22,780 nt of DNA from an uncultured Oscillospiraceae bacterium (GTDB taxonomy: Bacteria > Bacillota > Clostridia > Oscillospirales > Oscillospiraceae). Numbering within the stretch: the first letter of the stretch is position 1; each line of letters starts with the position of its first letter. The stretch spans positions 1 through 22,780 of the forward strand of contig CAKTMC010000023.1 in assembly GCA_934573735.1 (NCBI GenBank), in the 5' to 3' direction. Both the position numbers and the translations under genes were made by a program. The notes beneath the pieces were generated by a model that worked only from the letters and a program-made list of their open reading frames with translations, was not told where the DNA came from and searched no databases. Shown piece after piece: positions 13,596 to 21,212 of the stretch.

Positions 13596-15080
13596 ATGCT
13601 GGAGTATATCAGGCAGGAAGCGAATATGACAAAAACCGAAAACGGCGCTGCCGCATACGAGTCAAGCGGCTCTTGTTGTCTTGACCTCTTTGCCACGATA
13701 GGCGCGCTTCGCCGCGAGGATGACGAGGAAATAATATGCCGCTTTATCCGCGCCTATACCGAAAATCCCGACATGGCAATGAAGCTTCTGTTCTTTGCGC
13801 GTGATGTCCGGGGAGGTCTCGGCGAGAGACGTGTATTCAGAGCTATTTTTAACTGGCTTGCCTCAAATGAGCCCGCGTCTGCGATGAAGAATATGGAATA
13901 TGTGCCGGACTACGGCCGCTTTGACGATTTGCTCTCCCTCATGGGTACGCCCTGCGAGAAGGCTATGCTTGCCCTGCTTAAGCTCGGCTTCGAGAAGGAT
14001 ATGGCCGCCATGAAGCAAGGCGGGAGTGTGTCGCTGCTGGCAAAGTGGCTGCCCTCCGTGAACACCTCCAAGCCGGAAACGAGAGCGATGGGAAGAAAAA
14101 TCGCAAGAGCTTTCGGTCTTTCGGATGCCGAGTACAGAAGGTCTTTGTCGGCGCTCCGGGCGAAAATCCGCATCCTTGAGAATAATCTCCGTGAGCGGGA
14201 CTACAGCTTTGACTATGAAAAGCAGCCCTCAAGGGCGCTGTTCAAGTATAAAAAGGCCTTCATCCGCAATGACCGGGAGCGTTACTGCGCGTTTATCGAC
14301 GCGGTAAGCAGCGGGGAGATGAGACTCCACGCCGGAAATATCGCGCCCTATGAGCTTGTAGAGCCGTATCTCGGCGGGTATAGATACAGGCACGGCTTTA
14401 TGCGCGATATCACGCCCGAGGAGAAGGCGGTGCTGAACGCCACATGGAGTGCTCTTCCTGATTACGGAGGCGAGGAGAATGCAATCGCCGTTATCGACAC
14501 CTCCGGCTCCATGTACTGCGACAGTAATCCTCTGCCTGCCGCCGTAGCGCTATCGCTGGGGATATACTTTGCCGAGCGGAATAAGGGAATGTTTGCAAAC
14601 TGCTTTATCGAGTTTTCCGCCCGACCGCAGCTCATCGAGCTGAAAGGGGAGAGCTTTGCCGATAGACTGCGCTATGCGGCCTCCTTTAACGAGATAGGCA
14701 ACACAAATCTTGAAGCTGTGTTTATGCTCATACTCAATGCCGCAGTGAAGAACAAGGCAGCGCAAAGCGAGCTTCCCGCAAAGATAATAATTATATCCGA
14801 CATGGAGTTTGACGCCTGTGTAAATAATACTTCGGCGCTTATCTTCAGAAACGTGCGCAAAAGCTATGAGGTCTGCGGCTATAAGCTGCCTCAGGTGGTA
14901 TTCTGGAATGCTGCAAGCCGCCACAGACAGCAGCCTGTCCGAGAAAATGAGCAGGGCGTCGCCCTTGTTTCCGGTGTGACACCGCGCCTGTTCTCTATGC
15001 TGGCCGGAGGCGTCGTTTCTCCGTACAGCCTTATGCTTGAGGTGTTGGAGAGCGAGCGCTATGCAAGAATTGCCGCATAG
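13596..15080 (+). CDS. TROVE-like/DUF2828 vWA-domain RNA-binding protein (Ro60-type)
   Basis: The start is ATG 13596, 8 nt after AAAAGGAG, giving 494 residues; ATG 13626 is an alternative. The N-terminal two thirds is helical-repeat-like: TKTENGAAAYESSGS, LLFFARDVRGGLGERRVF, VPDYGRFDDLLSLMG and SLLAKWLPSVNTS. This pattern is shared by TROVE-like and DUF2828 proteins. The C-terminal third is a von Willebrand A domain with a complete metal site: DTSGS (301-305), T370 in GNTNLEA and D402 in ISDMEFD. Ro60 proteins form a ring that binds misfolded RNAs and Y RNAs. Here the gene follows a candidate Y-RNA-like segment and precedes rtcB, which fits RNA quality control or repair. Assignment to TROVE rather than DUF2828 needs a profile search. 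Confidence 0.83.
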   Translation: MLEYIRQEANMTKTENGAAAYESSGSCCLDLFATIGALRREDDEEIICRFIRAYTENPDMAMKLLFFARDVRGGLGERRVFRAIFNWLASNEPASAMKNMEYVPDYGRFDDLLSLMGTPCEKAMLALLKLGFEKDMAAMKQGGSVSLLAKWLPSVNTSKPETRAMGRKIARAFGLSDAEYRRSLSALRAKIRILENNLRERDYSFDYEKQPSRALFKYKKAFIRNDRERYCAFIDAVSSGEMRLHAGNIAPYELVEPYLGGYRYRHGFMRDITPEEKAVLNATWSALPDYGGEENAIAVIDTSGSMYCDSNPLPAAVALSLGIYFAERNKGMFANCFIEFSARPQLIELKGESFADRLRYAASFNEIGNTNLEAVFMLILNAAVKNKAAQSELPAKIIIISDMEFDACVNNTSALIFRNVRKSYEVCGYKLPQVVFWNAASRHRQQPVRENEQGVALVSGVTPRLFSMLAGGVVSPYSLMLEVLESERYARIAA

Positions 15081-15086
15081 CGAATT

Positions 15087-15120
15087 GCGTGCAGGGCAGC
15101 AGAGCCCTGCACGCTTATTT
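15087..15120 (+). terminator. Intercistronic hairpin between TROVE-like gene and rtcB
   Basis: A perfect 11-bp stem is formed by GCGTGCAGGGC (15087-15097) and GCCCTGCACGC (15104-15114), with loop AGCAGA, then TTATTT. The T run is weak and no promoter fits in the 20 nt before the rtcB start. It more likely lowers rtcB expression or protects mRNA ends than stops transcription fully. Confidence 0.65.
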
Positions 15121-15134
15121 GAAGGGGGATTATA

Positions 15135-16367
15135 ATGTTTACAATAGAGGGCAAAATGAACACCGCCGTTTGCTATGCCCGCGTCGTCGAGGATGAGGCC
15201 ATAGAGCAGATACGCAGAATGTGCGGCTATGAGCTTACGTCAGGGAGCAAGATACGCATCATGCCCGACGTTCATGCCGGGCGCGGCTGCACCATCGGCA
15301 CCACGATGACCGTCACCGACAAGGTCTGCCCCAACATCGTCGGCGTGGATATCGGCTGCGGCATGTACACCGTGAGGCTTGCCGACGCGGAGCTGGACTT
15401 TGCAAAAATCGACGAGGCGGCGCACTATATCCCCTCCGGGATGAACACCTGGGAGGGGCGCACGGAGCGCTTTGAGCTTGGCGCTCTGCGCTGCTATCGC
15501 TCACTCAAGGACACAAAGCGCCTTGAGCGCTCTCTCGGCACGCTCGGCGGCGGCAATCACTTCATCGAGATAGACCGCGCCTCGGACGGCACATATTATC
15601 TCGTCATCCACTCCGGCAGCCGCAATCTCGGCAAGCAGGTAGCGGAGCTATATCAGCAGTTAGCTGTGGAGCTGCACTCCGGGAAGGAGGAGTATTACGT
15701 CCGCAAAAATGAGCTTATCGCCTCGTACAAGGCGGCGGGACGCCGCGATGAAATCCAAAAGGCTCTGAAGGAGCTTGCACAGGAGTATGAAAAAAAGGAG
15801 TCATCCGTGCCGAAGGATCTATGCTGGCTATACGGCTCCTTCATGGACGATTATCTCCATGACGTGGAGATTTGCCAGCAGTTTGCCCGCAGAAGCCGTG
15901 AGAGGATGGCGGAGGTCATGCTTGAGCGGACGGGCATGACGGCGCTTGAGTCCTTCCACACCATACATAATTATATTGATACGGGCGAGATGATACTCCG
16001 CAAGGGCGCTATCGCGGCTCATGCCGGGGAGAAGCTGCTCATTCCCATCAATATGCGCGACGGCTCAGTGCTTGCCGTCGGCAAGGGAAACCCGGACTGG
16101 AACTACTCCGCGCCGCACGGGGCGGGACGCATCATGTCCAGAACCAAGGCAAAGGAGAGCATCTCCATCGAGGACTACAAGGCCGCGATGGAGGGCATAT
16201 ATACGAGCTCTGTCAATGCGCAGACCATCGACGAGGCGCCGATGGCGTATAAGTCCATAGACGATATTATTGACGTTATCCGCGAGTCGGTGGATATCAT
16301 AGATATCATGAAGCCGGTGTATAACTTCAAGGCCTCGGGGGAGGAGGAGCCGTGGCATAAGGCATAA
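15135..16367 (+). CDS. rtcB: RNA-splicing ligase RtcB (RNA 3'-phosphate ligase)
   Basis: This is a 410-residue protein starting at ATG 15135 behind AAGGGGG. RtcB joins RNA ends with 2',3'-cyclic phosphate or 3'-phosphate to 5'-OH ends, using GTP and Mn2+. Metal ligands are visible: D72 and C75 in GVDIGCGM, H142 in LGGGNHFIE, H159 in IHSGSRN, and the FHTIHNY histidines (275/278). H328 in SAPHGAGR is the expected site of guanylylation. IMPDVHAGRGC near the start is also typical. The length is that of the E. coli type. No rtcA (cyclase) and no sigma-54 activator RtcR are present; the WYL pair probably takes the regulator's place. It follows the TROVE-like gene by 54 nt and forms the repair arm of the locus. 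Confidence 0.95.
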   Translation: MFTIEGKMNTAVCYARVVEDEAIEQIRRMCGYELTSGSKIRIMPDVHAGRGCTIGTTMTVTDKVCPNIVGVDIGCGMYTVRLADAELDFAKIDEAAHYIPSGMNTWEGRTERFELGALRCYRSLKDTKRLERSLGTLGGGNHFIEIDRASDGTYYLVIHSGSRNLGKQVAELYQQLAVELHSGKEEYYVRKNELIASYKAAGRRDEIQKALKELAQEYEKKESSVPKDLCWLYGSFMDDYLHDVEICQQFARRSRERMAEVMLERTGMTALESFHTIHNYIDTGEMILRKGAIAAHAGEKLLIPINMRDGSVLAVGKGNPDWNYSAPHGAGRIMSRTKAKESISIEDYKAAMEGIYTSSVNAQTIDEAPMAYKSIDDIIDVIRESVDIIDIMKPVYNFKASGEEEPWHKA

Positions 16368-16416
16368 CGGGCTCAGACTCGGACGCAGGCATTTTCGCCG
16401 GGGGATAGAGATAGAC

Positions 16417-17811
16417 TCACAGCAGATAGCGGAAGGGGCGTATCAGCACGCGTAGCAGCGCCTGCAGCGCCGTCTTGAGCGGCGATATCTCCGGGGCTAT
16501 GTACTCCGCGCCCTCGCTTATGCTGCCGTCGGGCGAGACGATTTTGCTCTCGCTTATCATCGCGTCCGTCTCCTCGCGCAGCGCGGCGTTTAGCTCGGGG
16601 CAGTCCACGAGCAGCATCATCTCGGTGTCGAGATATGCACTGCGCATATCCCAGTTAAACGAGCCGATTATGCTTATGCTGTCGTCGATGAGGATGGTTT
16701 TTGTGTGCATGGAGTGCTCACCCGTCCACTCGCAGACCGTGGCTCCGCTTGCAAGGAGCTTGCCCTGCTCGTTCAGGTAATCGGCGCAGCCCCAGGGGTT
16801 TGCGCCGGTCTGCGGGGCGTTTGTGATGATTTGAAGCTCCGCGTCGCCGCCCGCCGCCCTTGCCAGCGCAGCATACATCGCCTTGTTGCAGATGACGTAG
16901 GGGCTTTGCAGCAGGGCATTTTCCTTGCCGCCGCTCATGAGCATGGCCAGAGTATTCAACAGCTTTGGCTCCTTGTTCCACGCACGGCAATCGCCGCTGA
17001 GCACGCTCACGCCTCTTGCCGGGATTGTCTCGTTTTCCCATGCTATCGGGCTTATATTCCCCTCTGCGGCAATTTCCGCCCAGCGCTCATTGAGGGCGGC
17101 AGCGGCAGTCTTGAGACTGCGCTTTTCGGCGTTTGCGCGGAAGTCACGGTTTGTATCCAGCGCCCAGATACCGTCAAAGTAATCCAAAAGACTGTTGACG
17201 GAGGCGTCGGGCGAAGCGTCGCCGTACACGAGCAGGTCACGGTCCGCGTTCTGCCGCACTGTGCCGCCGCTGCCGAGGAAGAGGTCGCTGGTGTTTCTTC
17301 CGCCCATGAGGTATGCCGAGCGGTCAACGATGAGGTATTTGTCGTGGCAGCGGTAGTTGACCGTCCAGAGCCGGGTGAGGCGAAGGGGATTGTAGAGCTT
17401 GACCTGCACGTTTTCGTGCGCCGCCAGAGCCTTGAAGGAGTCGCTGCCGTTCAGATGCAGCTGCGCGTTTACTCCGTCCACGATGAGGCGAACCTGTACC
17501 CCGCGCTCCGCCGCATCCAACAGCGCCGCGATAATATCCGTGCCGCTGTTGTCGGCGCGAAGGTCAAAGGTCGAGAGTATTATTTCCTCCTGCGCCGAGC
17601 TTATGAGCCGCAGCCGCCAGAGAAGCGCGTCGTCGTTGTCGTCGATAAGGCAGACCCGCTCGGCGGCAGGAGTGGGCAGAGTCAGCGCGGCGTCGCTTTT
17701 TCTCCGCGTGCCGATAATGGGCGGGATGAGGAGGCAGGCAAGAAGATAGATTATAAAGCATAGAAGCAGCGCCCAAATCAGGCGCTTGATTATTTTTCGG
17801 GGGGTACTCAT
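16417..17811 (-). CDS. Membrane-anchored phospholipase D / cardiolipin-synthase-like protein
   Basis: This is a 464-residue protein starting at ATG 17809-17811 (minus strand) behind AAGGAAA. An N-terminal span (about residues 10-33) anchors it. Two HKD motifs are complete: H156-x-K158-x4-D163 in CHDKYLIVDRS with GGRN after it, and H369-x-K371-x4-D376 in HTKTILIDDS with IGSFNWD after it. Two HKD motifs in one chain define the PLD superfamily. Cardiolipin synthase activity is likely but not certain, since its single anchor and length differ somewhat from typical Cls with two N-terminal spans. It is convergent with rtcB (49 nt between them, no clear terminator) and divergent from the sirtuin gene. 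Confidence 0.88.
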   Translation of the reverse strand: MSTPRKIIKRLIWALLLCFIIYLLACLLIPPIIGTRRKSDAALTLPTPAAERVCLIDDNDDALLWRLRLISSAQEEIILSTFDLRADNSGTDIIAALLDAAERGVQVRLIVDGVNAQLHLNGSDSFKALAAHENVQVKLYNPLRLTRLWTVNYRCHDKYLIVDRSAYLMGGRNTSDLFLGSGGTVRQNADRDLLVYGDASPDASVNSLLDYFDGIWALDTNRDFRANAEKRSLKTAAAALNERWAEIAAEGNISPIAWENETIPARGVSVLSGDCRAWNKEPKLLNTLAMLMSGGKENALLQSPYVICNKAMYAALARAAGGDAELQIITNAPQTGANPWGCADYLNEQGKLLASGATVCEWTGEHSMHTKTILIDDSISIIGSFNWDMRSAYLDTEMMLLVDCPELNAALREETDAMISESKIVSPDGSISEGAEYIAPEISPLKTALQALLRVLIRPFRYLL

Positions 17812-17879
17812 ATCGGGGTTTCCTTCTTCCGTTCGTCATGTCATGCGCGGCAAAATGCGGCGCGCTTTTTTATGAGTAC

Positions 17880-17888
17880 ATTATATCA
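17880..17888 (-). promoter_or_regulatory. Extended -10 promoter of the PLD-like gene
   Basis: Read on the minus strand, TGATATAAT is a perfect extended -10 (TGn-TATAAT), about 70 nt before the start codon. No good -35 is visible, which extended -10 promoters can do without. Confidence 0.6.
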
Positions 17889-17942
17889 GCTTCAAATTCG
17901 GCGTTGTAGAACAGACGGTGAACAATTTACGCCTGTTTGACG

Positions 17943-17963
17943 CACATCATTGTAACACCTACA
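17943..17963 (+). repeat. 21-bp inverted repeat, left copy
   Basis: CACATCATTGTAACACCTACA here is the exact reverse complement of 22704-22724. It lies in the divergent gap between the PLD-like and sirtuin genes, 31 nt before the sirtuin -35 box. It contains TGTA...TACA half-sites, so it may be an operator, or part of a scattered genomic repeat. Confidence 0.7.
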
Positions 17964-17993
17964 AAAGTTAATATATTAAAAATGCCCGCCGCC

Positions 17994-18022
17994 TTGTCAA
18001 AAGCCGAAAAATGTTGTATAAT
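17994..18022 (+). promoter_or_regulatory. Promoter of the sirtuin-tmk operon
   Basis: TTGTCA (17994-17999), 17 bp and TATAAT (18017-18022). This is a near-consensus sigma-A promoter 45 nt before the start codon. Confidence 0.85.
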
Positions 18023-18067
18023 CGTCTCTATTATAAAATAGTATTATTATGGGCAGGTGACTAAATC

Positions 18068-18784
18068 GTGGACGCAGGAATTGAGCAGCTTAAAAAATGG
18101 GTAGCCGAGAGCGATAATATCGTATTCTTCGGCGGCGCGGGAGTGAGCACCGAGAGCGGCATCCCGGACTTTCGCAGCGTTGACGGGCTATATAAGCAGA
18201 AGTGGAAATACCCGCCCGAAACCATACTCAGCCATAGCTTTTTTGAGCGTGACCCCGAGGAGTATTATCGCTTCCACCGCGAAAAGCTGGTCATCGACGG
18301 AGTAAAGCCAAACCGCGCGCACCTGCGCCTTGCCGAGCTCGAAAGGGAGGGCAAGCTCCGCGCCGTCATAACCCAGAATATCGACGGGCTGCATCAGGCG
18401 GCAGGAAGCCGAAACGTCCTTGAGCTTCACGGCAGTATTCTCCGTGCCTATTGCTCGCGCTGCCGCAAGACGTACCCGGCGGAGCTCATAAATCACGGGC
18501 AGGGCGTTCCCCGCTGCAGCTGCGGCGGCGTCATTCGTCCCGATATAGTCCTCTATGAGGAGCAGCTTGACGAAAACCTGCTCTCTAAGTCCGTCCACTA
18601 TCTGCGCAACGCGGATGTGCTCATCGTCGGCGGCACCTCGCTGAACGTCTACCCCGCGGCAGGGCTCATAAACTATTACCGGGGAAATAAGCTTGTGCTG
18701 ATAAATCTCAGCGAAACAGCCTATGACTGCTATGCGGATCTGATAATACATGAAAAAATAGGCGAGGTTTTCGCTCAAATCTGA
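18068..18784 (+). CDS. cobB: CobB-type NAD-dependent protein deacylase (sirtuin)
   Basis: This is a 238-residue protein. The start is GTG 18068, supported by AGGTGA (18055-18060) at 7 nt. Sir2 motifs are complete: GAGVSTESGIPDFRS (NAD site, about 24-37), TQNIDGLH (102-109), catalytic H121 in ELHGS, zinc ligands C129, C132, C150 and C152, and GGTSLNVYPAAG. It removes acetyl or other acyl groups from lysine with NAD. The Tyr/Arg pair that marks desuccinylases is not clearly aligned here (YYRFHREKL region), so plain deacetylase is the safer call. It shares an operon with the thymidylate kinase gene 34 nt downstream. Confidence 0.93.
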   Translation: MDAGIEQLKKWVAESDNIVFFGGAGVSTESGIPDFRSVDGLYKQKWKYPPETILSHSFFERDPEEYYRFHREKLVIDGVKPNRAHLRLAELEREGKLRAVITQNIDGLHQAAGSRNVLELHGSILRAYCSRCRKTYPAELINHGQGVPRCSCGGVIRPDIVLYEEQLDENLLSKSVHYLRNADVLIVGGTSLNVYPAAGLINYYRGNKLVLINLSETAYDCYADLIIHEKIGEVFAQI

Positions 18785-18818
18785 AATTTTGCTCAATACT
18801 CAAAGGAAGAAAGTTATA

Positions 18819-19487
18819 ATGTCAAAGGGTAAGCTGATAGTTTTTGAAGGCATAGACGGCAGCGGCAAGTCCTGCCAGTATAAGCGCATATGTCAGAGAC
18901 TTGAAAGGGATGGAGTTGACTATAATCATATAGTGTTTCCCCGCTACGACAAGGACAGCAGCGCCTTGATACGAATGTATCTCGGCGGCAGCTTCGGCAG
19001 TCATCCCGAGGACGTAAACGCATATACCGCCTCGACCTTTTATGCCGTTGACCGCTTTGCGTCCTACCGCGAGGAGTGGGGGAGAATATATAATGACGGG
19101 GGACTTATAATCTCCGACAGATATACCACCTCAAACGCCGTGCATCAGGGCTGCAAGCTCAGCGATGCGGAGCTTCCCGCATTTTTCGAGTGGCTTTATG
19201 ACCTTGAATATGTAAAGATGGGGCTTCCGCAGCCGGATCTTGTGATATATCTTGAGGTGGATATAAAGACCTCGCTTGCCCGCATGAAGCGCAGACAGGA
19301 CAGGACAAACACCACTGCCGACATTCACGAGAAGGATGTTGAGTATCTGCGCCGCTGTCTGCACACGGCAGATATGGCGGCGGAGCATTACGGCTGGACG
19401 CGCATACCCTTTATGAAAAACGGCGCGGAGCGTGAGCTTGAGGAGAAAAACAACGAGATTTATGAGCTTATCCGTAAGCATATCTAA
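18819..19487 (+). CDS. tmk: Thymidylate kinase (dTMP kinase)
   Basis: This is a 222-residue protein starting at ATG 18819 behind AAAGGAAG; the longer open frame from 18789 lacks a ribosome site. The P-loop is FEGIDGSGKS (9-18). The nucleoside-binding segment VDRFASYREEW, the DRYTTSNAVHQ motif and a lid with RMKRRQDRTN follow. It phosphorylates dTMP to dTDP for DNA synthesis. The sequence is a divergent clostridial form, and related deoxynucleoside kinases are hard to exclude by eye. It is second in the operon after the sirtuin gene. Confidence 0.87.
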   Translation: MSKGKLIVFEGIDGSGKSCQYKRICQRLERDGVDYNHIVFPRYDKDSSALIRMYLGGSFGSHPEDVNAYTASTFYAVDRFASYREEWGRIYNDGGLIISDRYTTSNAVHQGCKLSDAELPAFFEWLYDLEYVKMGLPQPDLVIYLEVDIKTSLARMKRRQDRTNTTADIHEKDVEYLRRCLHTADMAAEHYGWTRIPFMKNGAERELEEKNNEIYELIRKHI

Positions 19488-19513
19488 ATAAAAGGGGAGC
19501 GCAAAGCCCCCCT
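19486..19513 (-). terminator. Terminator of the Cys/Gly-rich gene (minus strand)
   Basis: Read on the minus strand, AGGGGGGC and GCTCCCCT form an 8-bp stem with one G-T pair around TTTGC, followed by TTTATTT. It ends 9 nt after the minus-strand stop codon and may also slow transcription coming from tmk. Confidence 0.65.
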
Positions 19514-19521
19514 CGCAAAGC

Positions 19522-19677
19522 TCAGCAGCCGCAGCCGTTGTTGTTATTGCAGCCGCATCCGCAGCCGCAGTCGTTGCCGCAGCCACAGCCGCCGCCGCAT
19601 CCGCCGCAGCCGCAGAGGATGATAAGAATGATGATTATCCAGAGAATGCTGCCGTTATTGCAACCGTTGCAGAACAT
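19522..19677 (-). CDS. Cys/Gly/Asn-rich small single-pass membrane protein
   Basis: This is a 51-residue protein on the minus strand. Its start (MFCNGCNNGS) is at 19675-19677 behind AAAGGAA; the open frame continues further 5' but without support. After a short head, ILWIIIILIIL is a membrane span, followed by a tail made almost only of Cys, Gly and Asn (CGCGGCGGGCGCGNDCG and more), with about 14 Cys. Similar tiny Cys-rich proteins of Clostridia are annotated under names such as 'chorion class high-cysteine protein', a label without functional meaning. It may bind metal or form disulfide-linked surface layers; this is a guess. It has its own terminator and points against the flanking genes. 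Confidence 0.65.
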   Translation of the reverse strand: MFCNGCNNGSILWIIIILIILCGCGGCGGGCGCGNDCGCGCGCNNNNGCGC

Positions 19678-19841
19678 ATATATATTCCTTTCCCCGTGCC
19701 GGAAATTTACCTGCGCCGCAGGCACGGTGCGCGGCACAGCGCAGACGGCTTTCTCTGCCGCTCATGCCATGATATGCAGGGAGCGCGCCGAGTGTCACGC
19801 AAATCGGCGGATATCCGCAAAGCTACTACAGGAGGAAAACA

Positions 19842-21212
19842 ATGCCGGACGATATTGAAAAGATAAACGAGATTTTTCGTATCCACGACGAAAACGCAAG
19901 GAAAAAGAGCGGGCAGACCGGGAAAACCGGCGCACAGCCCGCGGCAGAGCCGGAGAACAGAAACGGAAACGGCGAGGCTAAGGGCAAAACCTCAAAGCAC
20001 TCCGCCGTAGATAATTTTCTCATCGACAAGACCGGCGAAGAGAAGCACAACTACACGGGCGACGAAATGACGGAGCGCGATTATCATCCCGTGCGCCAGA
20101 GCAGGGAATACCGCTCGGGCTGTCTCGGCGGCATCATGTATTTCGTCTTTGTCGCGGCGCTCAGCGTGGTGCTGGCCTGCTTTGCATGGATGGCGGCGAG
20201 CGACGCTCTGGCGCTGAATAAGGACAACTTTACCGCGGTCGTAAATCTCCCGAGTGATATATTCGAGATAAAGACCGTGGACGATTTGGACGAGAACGGC
20301 AAGAAAATTGGCACAAAGCGCGTTTCGCAGGCCGATGTGAGCTATATCGCCGACCAGCTCAAGGATGCGGGGCTTATCGAGTATAAGTGGCTGTTTGAGG
20401 CCTTCTGCAAGATATCCCACGCAAGCTCCAAGGTCGATCCCGGCAGCTATGAGCTTCGTTCAAGCTTTGACTACCGCGCGCTTATCAAGAATATGCAGTC
20501 CGGCTCCGGCGCTACGCTGACTACCACCGTCACCATACCCGAGGGCTTCTCGATGCATCAGACCTTCCTGCGCCTTGAGGAGGAGGGCGTGTGCAGCTAT
20601 AATGAGCTGATGGACGCCGCCGCAAACGCGACCTTTAACTATAGCTTTATCGACCCCGACGAGCTCGGCAATGCCTACAGACTTGAGGGCTTCCTGTTCC
20701 CGGATACCTATGAGTTCTATGTCGGTATGCAGGCCTCCAGTGCGATAAACAAGATGCTTGAGAACTTCTATTATAAGCAGACGGAGGAAATGCTCCAGCG
20801 CGCCGAGGAGCTTGGGCTCAGTATGCGCGATGTAGTGAATATCGCCTCGCTTATCGAGAAGGAAGCGGCAAACGATGAGGAGCGCCCGATAATCGCCTCC
20901 GTCATCTATAACCGTCTTGCCGCCGGAACTCCGCTCGGCATAGACGCCTCTATCCTCTATCTCTATCCCGATCACGAGGGCGGGCCGACTGCGGAAATGC
21001 TTGCGCAGGACAGCCCCTACAATACCAGAATGTATGCGGGTCTGCCGCCTACGCCGATATCAAATCCGGGTATTGCCTCGATAAATGCCGCGCTCTACCC
21101 CATAAGCTCCGATTACTTCTACTATGCCCTCGACACCGAGACCGGAACTCACCGCTTCTTCAATAACAGCGCCGAGTTTGACGCCTTTGTCGCTACTCAG
21201 AACTATGGCTGA
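19842..21212 (+). CDS. mltG: Endolytic murein transglycosylase MltG (YceG-like)
   Basis: This is a 456-residue protein starting at ATG 19842 behind AGGAGG. A long charged, disordered N-terminal cytoplasmic part (1-90) precedes one membrane span (about 97-120). A LysM-like region and the YceG domain follow. Key motifs: LEGFLFPDTYEF, ASLIEKEA with probable catalytic E339, IASVIYNRLAAGTPLGID, and YNTRMYAGLPPTPISNPG. MltG cuts nascent peptidoglycan strands at the membrane and so sets glycan chain length. The 164 nt upstream, shared with the Cys-rich gene, show no clear promoter. The stop codon overlaps the next gene by 8 nt. The MltG-U32 pairing recalls the Bacillus yrrL-yrrM-yrrN-yrrO cluster, here without the methyltransferase gene. 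Confidence 0.95.
   Translation: MPDDIEKINEIFRIHDENARKKSGQTGKTGAQPAAEPENRNGNGEAKGKTSKHSAVDNFLIDKTGEEKHNYTGDEMTERDYHPVRQSREYRSGCLGGIMYFVFVAALSVVLACFAWMAASDALALNKDNFTAVVNLPSDIFEIKTVDDLDENGKKIGTKRVSQADVSYIADQLKDAGLIEYKWLFEAFCKISHASSKVDPGSYELRSSFDYRALIKNMQSGSGATLTTTVTIPEGFSMHQTFLRLEEEGVCSYNELMDAAANATFNYSFIDPDELGNAYRLEGFLFPDTYEFYVGMQASSAINKMLENFYYKQTEEMLQRAEELGLSMRDVVNIASLIEKEAANDEERPIIASVIYNRLAAGTPLGIDASILYLYPDHEGGPTAEMLAQDSPYNTRMYAGLPPTPISNPGIASINAALYPISSDYFYYALDTETGTHRFFNNSAEFDAFVATQNYG

Noticed and set aside
16705..17763. 352-codon open frame on the plus strand
   Set aside because: It lies antisense to the PLD-like gene with two intact HKD motifs, has no ribosome site and no recognisable domain.
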